DNA of 15,214 nt. Origin: Prevotella sp. (GTDB lineage Bacteria > Bacteroidota > Bacteroidia > Bacteroidales > Bacteroidaceae). The stretch is from assembly GCA_016291915.1 (NCBI GenBank), contig JAEEZP010000023.1, forward strand, positions 1 to 15,214, written 5' to 3'. The notes under the pieces are model-generated. The model did no database searches. It saw only the letters and a program-made list of their open reading frames with translations, and was not told the origin of the DNA. A program made the translations under genes and the position numbers. Shown piece by piece: positions 1 through 6,962 of the stretch; the first letter of the stretch is position 1; every line of letters starts with the position of its first letter.

Positions 1-43
1 CAGTAGATATTTATTAAAACTATAAACCTAAAAATTTAAGATC

Positions 44-1204
44 ATGATTATCGGTATTCCAAAAGAAATTATGCACGACGAGAATCGCGTGGCATGTACT
101 CCAGAGACAGTAGGTAAGTTTGTTAACGACGGTTTCAAAGTGCTCGTTGAGAAATCTGCCGGTGAGGGTGCTTTGTATCACGATGAAGACTACCTGAAAG
201 CTGGTGCTACACTGGTAGAGGATCCCGTAGAGATCTACGACAATGCAGAGATTATCCTCAAAGTGAAAGAGCCGCTGTTCAACGAGAAGTTGGGCAAGCA
301 TGAGGTAGAACTGATGCACAAAGGTCAGTATCTGATTACCTTCATCCACCCCGCATCTCCCGTTAACCACGAGATGGTAAAGAAGCTTACCAAGCAGGGT
401 GTTACTGCAATCACACTGGATGGTATCCCACGTATCTCACGTGCCCAGAATATGGACGCCCTGACATCCATGAGTACTTGTGCTGGTTACAAGGGAATCT
501 TGATGGCGGCCAACCACCTGACCACCTTCATGCCACAGATGTTTACTGCTGTAGGTCGCATCGAGCCGGCTAAGGTCATGGTTATCGGTGTTGGTGTTGC
601 AGGTCTGCAGGCTTTGGCAACAGCAAAGCGTCTGGGTGCTATCACTTACGCTGCCGACATCCGTCCGATGGCTGCTGAAAATGCAGGCAGTCTGGGTGCC
701 AAGAAGGTAGAGACCGGTGTTCCCGCCGAGCTCGCTGTTGGTGAGGGTGGCTATGCTCTTCGTTTGCCGGATGATGTATTGATGGTTGAGCGTGAGAAAC
801 TGACAGAGACTATCCAACAGATGGATATCGTATTCTGCTCTGCCTTGATCCCAGGTAAGGTAGCTCCTATCATCATCACTGAGGAAATGGTGAAGGGTAT
901 GAAACGTGGTTCTGTGATCGTTGACATTTCTATCGACCAGGGTGGTAACTGTGAGCTGACTCCTGCCGGTGATGTGGTGACAAAATACGGTGTAACCCTG
1001 ATGGGTGTGAAGAATATCCCAGGCTTACTCCCCACCAGTTCTACATGGATGTTCTCCAACAACATGTATAACCTCGTGAAATATCTGGTTAAGGAAGGTA
1101 AGGTTGTACTCGACCGCAACGATGAGATCGTAGCTAAGAGCTTGGTATGTATCGATGGTGAGTTGGTACATGTAGGTGCTCGTGAGGCAATGGGGTTAAA
1201 CTAA
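44..1204 (+). CDS. pntAA: NAD(P) transhydrogenase subunit alpha 1 (domain I, NAD(H)-binding)
   Basis: This 386-residue soluble subunit binds NAD(H) and exchanges hydride with NADP(H) held by PntB, coupled to proton movement across the inner membrane. Visible motifs are the N-terminal GIPKE, the RISRAQ-MDAL nucleotide loop (R130, Q135, D138, aligning with R127, Q132 and D135 of the Rhodospirillum rubrum subunit), the Rossmann glycine loop IGVGVAGLQA (181-190), D205 in AADIRP at the adenosine-ribose position, and the flexible loop with GGYA (235-238). Length matches the approximately 384-residue form of three-subunit enzymes, with no membrane segment. The ATG at 44 follows an A/T-rich leader without Shine-Dalgarno and gives a complete N-terminus. 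It is followed 16 nt later by pntAB. Nothing is truncated. Alanine dehydrogenase is a homologous family but is excluded by the neighbours and the RAQ loop. Confidence 0.97.
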   Translation: MIIGIPKEIMHDENRVACTPETVGKFVNDGFKVLVEKSAGEGALYHDEDYLKAGATLVEDPVEIYDNAEIILKVKEPLFNEKLGKHEVELMHKGQYLITFIHPASPVNHEMVKKLTKQGVTAITLDGIPRISRAQNMDALTSMSTCAGYKGILMAANHLTTFMPQMFTAVGRIEPAKVMVIGVGVAGLQALATAKRLGAITYAADIRPMAAENAGSLGAKKVETGVPAELAVGEGGYALRLPDDVLMVEREKLTETIQQMDIVFCSALIPGKVAPIIITEEMVKGMKRGSVIVDISIDQGGNCELTPAGDVVTKYGVTLMGVKNIPGLLPTSSTWMFSNNMYNLVKYLVKEGKVVLDRNDEIVAKSLVCIDGELVHVGAREAMGLN

Positions 1205-1220
1205 TCATTAAAGATATAGA

Positions 1221-1526
1221 ATGATACACCCTGTCATCCTGATTTTAGTATTTCTGGTTTGTACGGTCTGTGGATATTTCATTATCAAGACCGTACCCAG
1301 TCTGCTTCATACCCCACTGATGTCGGGTATGAATGCCTTGTCGGGTGTTACCATCGTTGGTGCCATCACCGCTACAGGCTACTCTTTCCTGTCTAACTCC
1401 GGTGTTTCCGTGGCAGCTCAGGTGATTGGTATGTTAGCCATTATCCTGGCCACTATCAATGTGGTGGGTGGTTTCGGTATCACTCATCGGATGCTTCGCA
1501 TGTTTAACAAGAAAAACAAGGAGTAG
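1221..1526 (+). CDS. pntAB: NAD(P) transhydrogenase subunit alpha 2 (membrane part of alpha)
   Basis: This 101-residue inner-membrane protein supplies the alpha-side helices of the proton channel (domain II). Three hydrophobic segments are visible at about 4-23, 36-58 and 65-87, with the family-typical HTPLMSGMNALSG stretch between the first two (31-43) and the THRMLRMF motif (88-95) before a short basic C-terminus. Length is that of the small alpha-2 subunit found when the enzyme is split into three chains. It lies 16 nt after pntAA and 3 nt before pntB, so translation of the three subunits is probably coupled. The last codons contain AAGGAG (1518-1523), a good Shine-Dalgarno for pntB, which is uncommon in this phylum. 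Confidence 0.95.
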   Translation: MIHPVILILVFLVCTVCGYFIIKTVPSLLHTPLMSGMNALSGVTIVGAITATGYSFLSNSGVSVAAQVIGMLAIILATINVVGGFGITHRMLRMFNKKNKE

Positions 1527-1529
1527 GCT

Positions 1530-3524
1530 ATGATGACGATACAGATTATTATCAGCGTTCTGCTGTCTATAGCAGTGCTGGTGGGCATCTCGATGATGAG
1601 TAAGGTGCGCACAGCTGTCAATGGTAACCTGTTGTCAGCATTAGCCATGCTCGTAGGCGTGGTCGCCACCTTATTATATAGTGGGGTGTTATCTGCATGG
1701 ACCATCTACCCGGCTATTATCATCGGCGCAATGATCGGTGCTATAATGGCACAGCGGGTGAAGATGATACAGATGCCGCAGATGGTAGCCCTCTTTAACG
1801 GACTGGGCGGTGGTGCCTCTGCCTTGGTGGGAATACTCTCTGCCACCATGTTGGGGTTCAGTGCGGAGCAACAGGCTGAGATGACTGCCACCGGTTATCT
1901 GCCCTTTGTGAAATTCACAGCCATGCTGGCCATTGCCATCGGTACGATTACATTGGTGGGTAGTCTGATTGCTGCAGGAAAGTTGCACAGGGTATTGCCC
2001 CAAAAGCCGATTGTATTACCTAACCACTCCCTTTATACCATCATCTTCCTGCTGCTGACTGTAGGTTTGGTGATTGCCAGTATCTGGGATAGTAATATGA
2101 CCGTGCTCGTGGTTGCATGTATCATCACCTCTTGTCTTTTCGGAGTTCTCTTCTCTATCCGTGTGGGTGGTGCCGACATGCCTATCACCATTTCCTTACT
2201 CAACTCATTATCCGGTGTGGCTGGAGCCATTGCCGGTATGGCCATCAGTGATATCTTCCTGGTAGCAGTAGGTGGTATCGTAGGTGCCTCCGGACTGTTG
2301 CTGACACAGATTATGTGTCGGGCCATGAACAGGAGTCTGATGAGTATTCTACTTGGTGGTAAGGCACCAAAGAAGAAGGACACATCTGCCGCAAAAGAGA
2401 AGGTGGAGGATAAAACGGAAGAACCTGTTGCAAAAGAGGAGCCGGTAGTCAAGAAGACAGCAGCCGATGTTCTTGCTGAGGCAAAGGAAGTGATCATCGT
2501 TCCCGGTTATGGAATGGCTCTGGCACAGGCACAGCATCAGGTGAAGCAGTTGGCTGATCTCCTCGAGGGGCGTGGTGCTCATGTGCGCTATGCCATCCAC
2601 CCCGTCGCAGGACGCATGCCCGGTCATATGAACGTGCTGTTAGCTGAGGCTGACGTGCCTTATGAGCAACTCTATGAGATGGAGCAGATCAACGACGACT
2701 TCAAAAATGTCGATGTGGCTGTGGTCATCGGTGCGAGTGATGTGCTCAACCCGGCTGCAAGAAACGCTGAGGGTACTCCTATCTATGGTATGCCGGTACT
2801 CAACGTGGATGAGGCACCACAGGTGGTGATCTGTAACTACGACCTCAAACCGGGTTATGCCGGTGTGGAGAATCCGCTTTATTCCCGTCAACAGGGTGTC
2901 TATCTCGAGTTGGGCGATGCCAAGGAAACGTTACAGCGACTGATCTCTGGTATTCATAATGTCGGTAAGGAGACAACCGAAGCACCTCAAGAGGAGAAGG
3001 TTACAACACCGACGAAAAAACCATTAGAAGAGGTTCTCAGACAAGCTAAGGAAGTGATCATCGTTCCCGGTTATGGTATGGCGCTGGCACAGGCACAGCA
3101 TCAGGTGAAACAGTTGGCTGATCTCCTCGAGGGGCGTGGTGCTCATGTGCGCTATGCCATCCACCCCGTTGCAGGACGCATGCCCGGTCATATGAACGTG
3201 CTGTTGGCAGAGGCTGACGTGCCTTACGAGCAACTCTATGAGATGGAGCAGATCAACGACGACTTCAAAAATGTCGACGTAGCCGTGGTCATCGGTGCGA
3301 GTGATGTACTCAACCCGGCTGCAAGAAACGCTGTGGGTACTCCTATCTATGGTATGCCGGTTCTCAACGTGGATGAGGCTCCACAGGTTATAATCTGCAA
3401 CTACGACCTCAAACCGGGTTATGCCGGAGTAGAGAACCCGCTTTATTCCCGTCAACAGGGTGTCTATCTCGAGTTGGGCGACGCCAAGGAGACATTACAA
3501 CGAATCATTGCCCTACTCCATTAA
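1530..3524 (+). CDS. pntB: NAD(P) transhydrogenase subunit beta with two tandem NADP-binding domains (III)
   Basis: This 664-residue protein is about 190 residues longer than usual PntB (E. coli 462). Residues 1-270 are the membrane domain II with about nine hydrophobic segments; the position of E. coli channel residue His91 is Asn90 (in ALFNGLGGG). A long Lys/Glu-rich linker (about 277-317) follows. Domain III then occurs twice, at 318-471 and 506-659, joined by a second charged linker (about 473-505). Both copies have GYGMALAQAQ, HPVAGRMPGHMNVLLAEA, INDDF, GASD-LNPAA and GYAGVENPL. They differ at only three positions (E414/V602, V433/I621, L471/I659). At the site of E. coli K424-R425-S426, which contacts the NADP 2'-phosphate, both copies read N-Y-D (436-438, 624-626). 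Either of two adjacent ATGs (1530, 1533) could start it. Subunit identity is secure; what two domain III copies do is unknown. Confidence 0.96.
   Translation: MMTIQIIISVLLSIAVLVGISMMSKVRTAVNGNLLSALAMLVGVVATLLYSGVLSAWTIYPAIIIGAMIGAIMAQRVKMIQMPQMVALFNGLGGGASALVGILSATMLGFSAEQQAEMTATGYLPFVKFTAMLAIAIGTITLVGSLIAAGKLHRVLPQKPIVLPNHSLYTIIFLLLTVGLVIASIWDSNMTVLVVACIITSCLFGVLFSIRVGGADMPITISLLNSLSGVAGAIAGMAISDIFLVAVGGIVGASGLLLTQIMCRAMNRSLMSILLGGKAPKKKDTSAAKEKVEDKTEEPVAKEEPVVKKTAADVLAEAKEVIIVPGYGMALAQAQHQVKQLADLLEGRGAHVRYAIHPVAGRMPGHMNVLLAEADVPYEQLYEMEQINDDFKNVDVAVVIGASDVLNPAARNAEGTPIYGMPVLNVDEAPQVVICNYDLKPGYAGVENPLYSRQQGVYLELGDAKETLQRLISGIHNVGKETTEAPQEEKVTTPTKKPLEEVLRQAKEVIIVPGYGMALAQAQHQVKQLADLLEGRGAHVRYAIHPVAGRMPGHMNVLLAEADVPYEQLYEMEQINDDFKNVDVAVVIGASDVLNPAARNAVGTPIYGMPVLNVDEAPQVIICNYDLKPGYAGVENPLYSRQQGVYLELGDAKETLQRIIALLH
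2481..2942 (+). repeat. Direct repeat copy 1 (pntB domain III)
   Basis: This 462-bp stretch encodes residues 318-471 of PntB. Hand comparison with the second copy 564 bp downstream finds about 28 mismatches and no indels (about 94% identity), almost all at third codon positions. Similarity falls off sharply at the left edge, where the linker DNA of the two copies is unlike. Confidence 0.95.
3045..3506 (+). repeat. Direct repeat copy 2 (pntB domain III)
   Basis: Second copy of the 462-bp domain III repeat, encoding residues 506-659 of PntB. The repeat period is 564 bp, exactly 188 codons, so gain or loss of one unit keeps the reading frame. Loss would leave a protein of 476 residues, the ordinary PntB size. 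Confidence 0.95.
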
Positions 3525-3554
3525 GACCAATTACAGTGTTTAGCTAATTTTTTT

Positions 3555-3582
3555 AACCTCCGGAGAGTTTTCTTCGGAGGTT
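3555..3582 (+). terminator. Rho-independent terminator of the pnt operon
   Basis: AACCTCCG (3555-3562) pairs with CGGAGGTT (3575-3582). The stem can extend through GAGA/TCTT to 12 pairs with a GTTT loop (3567-3570). A T-rich tail follows, though not a pure T run. A run of seven T precedes the stem, so some reverse-direction activity is possible. It sits 30 nt after the pntB stop and directly before the promoter of the next operon. Confidence 0.8.
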
Positions 3583-3583
3583 A

Positions 3584-3615
3584 TTTGGTTTATTGGAAAT
3601 TAAGAAGTACCTTTG
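3584..3615 (+). promoter_or_regulatory. Bacteroidota-type promoter of the thiamine-uptake operon
   Basis: TTTG (3584-3587), a 20-nt spacer, then TACCTTTG (3608-3615) match the known -33/-7 consensus TTTG-N19-21-TAnnTTTG of the major Bacteroidota sigma factor. Transcription would start near 3620, just ahead of the TPP aptamer. The -33 box lies two bases after the pnt terminator stem. Confidence 0.8.
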
Positions 3616-3639
3616 CAATCGACTTACAAACGGTAAGTC

Positions 3640-3713
3640 AAGGGGTGCCCACCGTGGGTGGGCTGAGATTAGACCCTCATAACCTGATCCGGATCATGCC
3701 GGCGTAGGGATAA
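3640..3713 (+). promoter_or_regulatory. TPP riboswitch (THI element) aptamer
   Basis: The conserved thiamine pyrophosphate aptamer is recognisable. GGGGTGCC (3642-3649) and GGCTGAGA (3661-3668, the pyrimidine-sensing J region) are followed by ACCC, then ACCTGATCCGGATCATGCC (3682-3700) and GGCGTAGGGA (3701-3710), which holds the pyrophosphate-side helices. The variable P3 arm is short. The element lies between a strong promoter and a TonB-dependent receptor gene, so it should lower expression of the receptor and of pnuT when TPP is plentiful. No clear intrinsic terminator follows, which suggests control of translation or an unusual platform built from the repeated GACTTA/TAAGTC segments around it. 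Confidence 0.95.
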
Positions 3714-3798
3714 AAGAGCACAAAAGACTTATGATGATTCTTCCTCAAGAAGATAGAAATCCGTTAGGATCACACATTTAAGTCGCCCCTTCTGTTAC
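3714..3798 (+). promoter_or_regulatory. Riboswitch expression platform / leader (candidate)
   Basis: The leader between aptamer and receptor has GACTTA (3726-3731) able to pair with TAAGTC (3779-3784). A small hairpin, TTCTT/AAGAA with CCTC loop (3738-3751), lies inside. A second pair of the same segments precedes the aptamer: GACTTAC (3621-3627) and GTAAGTC (3633-3639). The arms are interchangeable, so mutually exclusive folds are possible. No Shine-Dalgarno is seen before either candidate receptor start. The pairing is seen in the sequence; the regulatory role is inferred. Confidence 0.45.
3731..3781 (+). other. Possible 16-codon leader ORF
   Basis: ATG at 3731 opens a frame reading MMILPQEDRNPLGSHI before TAA at 3779. 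It lies 18 nt after the aptamer and 17 nt before the receptor ATG at 3799. Its start codon overlaps the left arm (GACTTA) and its stop codon overlaps the right arm (TAAGTC) of a possible helix. An ORF this short can occur by chance and there is no Shine-Dalgarno, so it is only a candidate leader peptide. Confidence 0.25.
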
Positions 3799-6297
3799 AT
3801 GTTTAATTTCAACAAGATGAAAAAGTATTTCATGACAGTATTGGCACTTATGTGCATCATGACTGTTTGTAATGCACAAAGTGCAGAGAATGCAGATTCT
3901 CTCCGTATGGAAGAGTTGCAGGAAGTAGTAGTAAAAGCTGTGAGAGTACAGAAGAATGCTCCCTTTGCCGTTGCCAACATCAAGAAAGATGAGTTGCAGT
4001 CATTCTCAAAGACTGGTAAAGAGCTTCCTTTCCTTTTCTCACGTACACCTGGTGTGATGGGATGGAGCGAGAACGGTCTGGGCGTCGGCACCTCTCATCT
4101 CCGAATCCGCGGTGCAAGTGATTCCCGAATCAATATCACGATCGATGGCGTGCCATTAAACTCTCCTGAAGACCAATGTGTCTTCTGGGCAAACATGAAC
4201 AGTTATGCCTCTTTATTAGGAAGTGTTCAGATACAGAGAGGTGTTGGAACCTCCACCAATGGTGACGGTGCCTTCGGTGGTACTGTTGCCCTCTCCACAA
4301 AAACGCCCTCTGAGAAAGCAGAGGGAGAAGTGTCACTGTCTTATGGCTCTTATAACACCATCAATGTGGGAGGATCTTTCTCCACGGGTCTGTTATGGAA
4401 CCATTTGATTTTCGATGGTGCCTACCATGAAACAAGCACCGACGGGTTTATCCACGGAACAGAGGGAAGATCAGGAAGTTACTATGGTGGTCTGACTTGG
4501 TTGGGCGATAAATTCGTTATCCGGTATAAAAACATCGGTAACTTCGAGAAGACAGGACAGGCTTGGAATGGCATAACCGCCGGTGATGATGACATGAGCC
4601 TGATGGATGGCACAAAAGGCATCAAGACTGGTATCAAGTCTTATGAAGATATGTACAAGGTTGGCCTCGGAAGGTACAACTCTCTCTTCGAGCGGCTTAC
4701 CTATGATAACGAAGGTAATTTTGCAAAAGATGCCAACGGCAATTACATCACTGAGCGTTACAAGATGACAGACGGCTCATACTGGCCTAAGACTACCGAT
4801 AACTTCTGGCAGAACCATAATATTCTCTCAGCAGCATGGAACATGAACGAACATCTTTCCACGACTGCCTCATTGCATTATACCCATGGTTACGGTTACT
4901 ACAAAGAGTTCCGCTATCAGAATAAAATCAAGAAACTGGGACTGCCCAATACGACTTATGGCTACGATGCCATCGGCAATATCAAACGTACCGACTGGGT
5001 GCGCGATAAAGGATATTACCAGGATACCTACGGATTGATATGGAGCATGAACTACAAGGATGACCAGTGGGATATCATCGGAGGACTGAGTCTTCAGAAC
5101 TTTGTCAGCGATCACTTCGGTTATATCCCCTATGTCTCCGAGCCACAGCTGAATAATCTTCTCCTCAACAAGGGTAAATACCAGTATTATGACTCCGATG
5201 CAGAGAAATTCGACGGCAACGCTTATATCAAGATTGCCTATGCCATCACACCGTCGTGGAATGTCTTCGCCGACATGCAGTATCGCCATGTGGGATATAA
5301 CACCGACGGGTATAACGACAAGTTTGTCTATAACAAGGCCACTTACCTCTACGACAAACATTACCTCGATATTGATGAGAAATACGATTTCCTCAATCCG
5401 AAGGCCGGTTTCAGTTACATCAATAACGGACACCGTTTTTATGGTTCAGTGGCCATAAGCCATCGGGAGCCGGAGCGCAACAACTTCACCGACAACGGAT
5501 ATTATCCTGCACCAAAGGCGGAGTCGCTGCTCGACTATGAATTAGGATATCAATATGCTGGCAGCAAATGGCATGCCGGAGCCAACCTCTATTACATGGA
5601 CTACTCTAACCAATTCGTACAAAACGGATTAGTGAGCGAAATCGGCGAACCGCTTACCACCAATGTAAAGGATTCCTACCGCATGGGTATCGAACTGTCT
5701 GCCGGATGGAATATCACACCATGGCTGACGATTGAAGGCAATGCCGCACTGAGCAGCAACAAGATCAAGGATTTCGACGAGTATGTGGAGGACTGGGATG
5801 ACTGGGACTATGGTGATGACCAGGTGGGAAGACAGGCCGCTATGGAGAAATATCACATTGACGGTAACGGCGACGAACTGCGTCAGTTCCATTATGACAA
5901 CTCTACCCTCGCCTTCTCTCCCTCTGTGCTCTTGAACGGGTTTATCAACTTACATTGGAATAGCATACAGGCTACCTGGCACACAGGATACGTAAGTCGT
6001 CAATATCTCGACAATACAGCCAATAAGGATCGTTCTCTCGACGGGTATACTACATCTGACCTGAGTATTAACTGGCAGATGATGAAGCCGACAGGTAAGA
6101 AAGTCATGGGAATAAAAGAGATTGTCTTGGGTATCAACTTCAATAACGTGTTCAACAAACATTACGCTGCCGGTGGTTGGGTATATTCTGCCATCGCAGA
6201 AAGTTACTGTCATTCCAACGACAACCGCTACTATCAAATCGGTTTCATGCCCATGGCTGGATTTACCTCAATGGCAAACATAACGTTAAAATTCTGA
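3799..6297 (+). CDS. TonB-dependent outer-membrane receptor, probably for thiamine
   Basis: The protein has up to 832 residues. A signal peptide is evident from Met7 (MKKYF, hydrophobic core) to about Ala26, so translation may start at 3817 instead of 3799; neither has a Shine-Dalgarno. The plug domain occupies about 38-170, with EELQEVVV near its start, LRIRGASDSRINITIDGVPL (101-120) and SVQIQRGVG (142-150). The rest is a beta-barrel rich in aromatic and alternating residues, ending in Phe as expected for barrel assembly. There is no N-terminal carboxypeptidase-like domain, so it is not a SusC-type glycan porin. The TPP riboswitch upstream and the pnuT-like gene overlapping its end indicate thiamine or a thiamine derivative as substrate. 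This agrees with thiamine-regulated receptors known in Bacteroides. Substrate is inferred from context, not from binding residues. Confidence 0.93.
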   Translation: MFNFNKMKKYFMTVLALMCIMTVCNAQSAENADSLRMEELQEVVVKAVRVQKNAPFAVANIKKDELQSFSKTGKELPFLFSRTPGVMGWSENGLGVGTSHLRIRGASDSRINITIDGVPLNSPEDQCVFWANMNSYASLLGSVQIQRGVGTSTNGDGAFGGTVALSTKTPSEKAEGEVSLSYGSYNTINVGGSFSTGLLWNHLIFDGAYHETSTDGFIHGTEGRSGSYYGGLTWLGDKFVIRYKNIGNFEKTGQAWNGITAGDDDMSLMDGTKGIKTGIKSYEDMYKVGLGRYNSLFERLTYDNEGNFAKDANGNYITERYKMTDGSYWPKTTDNFWQNHNILSAAWNMNEHLSTTASLHYTHGYGYYKEFRYQNKIKKLGLPNTTYGYDAIGNIKRTDWVRDKGYYQDTYGLIWSMNYKDDQWDIIGGLSLQNFVSDHFGYIPYVSEPQLNNLLLNKGKYQYYDSDAEKFDGNAYIKIAYAITPSWNVFADMQYRHVGYNTDGYNDKFVYNKATYLYDKHYLDIDEKYDFLNPKAGFSYINNGHRFYGSVAISHREPERNNFTDNGYYPAPKAESLLDYELGYQYAGSKWHAGANLYYMDYSNQFVQNGLVSEIGEPLTTNVKDSYRMGIELSAGWNITPWLTIEGNAALSSNKIKDFDEYVEDWDDWDYGDDQVGRQAAMEKYHIDGNGDELRQFHYDNSTLAFSPSVLLNGFINLHWNSIQATWHTGYVSRQYLDNTANKDRSLDGYTTSDLSINWQMMKPTGKKVMGIKEIVLGINFNNVFNKHYAAGGWVYSAIAESYCHSNDNRYYQIGFMPMAGFTSMANITLKF

Positions 6298-6944
6298 TGA
6301 ACGATTTTCTTGCCGCCCATTGGCTTGACATGCTCACCACCGTACTCGGACTGGCCTATATCCTATTGGAATACAGGGCCAGTATCTGGTTGTGGGCTGT
6401 AGGCTTCGCCATGCAGTCACTGGGTATCGTACTCTACTACCAGAAAGGACTCTATGCAGACTGCGGCATGGAGTTCTATTACTTAGCCATGACCGTGTAT
6501 GGATTCTTCAACTGGGTAAGGAAGCCGAAAGTACAAGACAGTAATAGGAAGGATGAAAGCACAGGGACGCCCATCACCCATTTTCCACGACGGTTGGCCA
6601 TTAGATGGGCTGTAGCTACGCTCATTATCTGGGCTGCTATCTACTGGTTTCTTAGCACCTGCACCGACTCCCGTGTACCTATTGCCGACTCATTCACAAC
6701 AGCACTCAGCGTCGTGGGAATATGGGCATTGGCACGGAAATACTTAGAGCAATGGCTCATCTGGATTGTCGTGGATATCGTTACCAGTGCCCTCTATTTC
6801 TACAAAGACATCCCTTTCAAAGCCTCGTTATACGCTCTCTATGTGGTGATCGCCGTGTTGGGATTCTTTAAGTGGAAACGTATGATGGACGAGTATACGA
6901 GTAAACAAGTAAACGAGTATACGAGTAAACAAGTAAACAAGTAA
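6297..6944 (+). CDS. pnuT: PnuC-family transporter, probable thiamine transporter PnuT
   Basis: This is a 215-residue inner-membrane protein with about seven hydrophobic segments (roughly 9-26, 29-47, 56-74, 102-120, 132-147, 151-168, 178-193). LEQWLIWIVVDIVTSALYFY (150-169) is the PnuC-family signature region with Trp residues that line the vitamin path. The ATG at 6297 shares its A with the receptor stop (TGATG), implying translational coupling and co-regulation by the TPP riboswitch. A further-upstream in-frame ATG at 6177 would overlap the receptor by 121 nt and is not favoured. PnuC proteins carry nicotinamide riboside; relatives under TPP control carry thiamine, trapped after phosphorylation in the cell. 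The C-terminal tail (199-215, EYTSKQVN twice) is encoded by an 8-nt tandem DNA repeat and looks like a late addition. No thiamine pyrophosphokinase gene follows. Confidence 0.88.
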   Translation: MNDFLAAHWLDMLTTVLGLAYILLEYRASIWLWAVGFAMQSLGIVLYYQKGLYADCGMEFYYLAMTVYGFFNWVRKPKVQDSNRKDESTGTPITHFPRRLAIRWAVATLIIWAAIYWFLSTCTDSRVPIADSFTTALSVVGIWALARKYLEQWLIWIVVDIVTSALYFYKDIPFKASLYALYVVIAVLGFFKWKRMMDEYTSKQVNEYTSKQVNK

Positions 6945-6954
6945 ACGAGTAGAC
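6891..6954 (+). repeat. 8-nt tandem array (RAGTADAC) across the end of pnuT
   Basis: Eight consecutive 8-nt units follow RAGTADAC, with variants GAGTATAC, GAGTAAAC, AAGTAAAC and GAGTAGAC; a degenerate ninth starts at 6955. The order GAGTATAC-GAGTAAAC-AAGTAAAC occurs twice, giving a 24-nt higher-order unit. The array begins inside pnuT and supplies its stop codon (TAA, 6942-6944). It is followed at once by the GGGTAGG hairpin at 6963. Confidence 0.9.
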
Positions 6955-6962
6955 GAGTTGCA

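Noticed and set aside
2349..3455. Similar antisense frames opposite both domain III copies
   Set aside because: They resemble each other only because the underlying DNA is duplicated; no independent evidence of coding.
4870..5433. 187-codon antisense frame inside the TonB receptor gene
   Set aside because: The sense frame is clearly coding; hydrophobic antisense translation of aromatic barrel codons is expected by chance.
6177..6296. Upstream in-frame extension of the pnuT reading frame
   Set aside because: It would overlap the receptor gene by 121 nt and add 40 residues unlike any PnuC protein; the ATG at 6297 overlaps the receptor stop and fits the family start.
6891..6954. CRISPR array
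   Set aside because: Units are 8 nt and contiguous with no spacers; no cas genes nearby.
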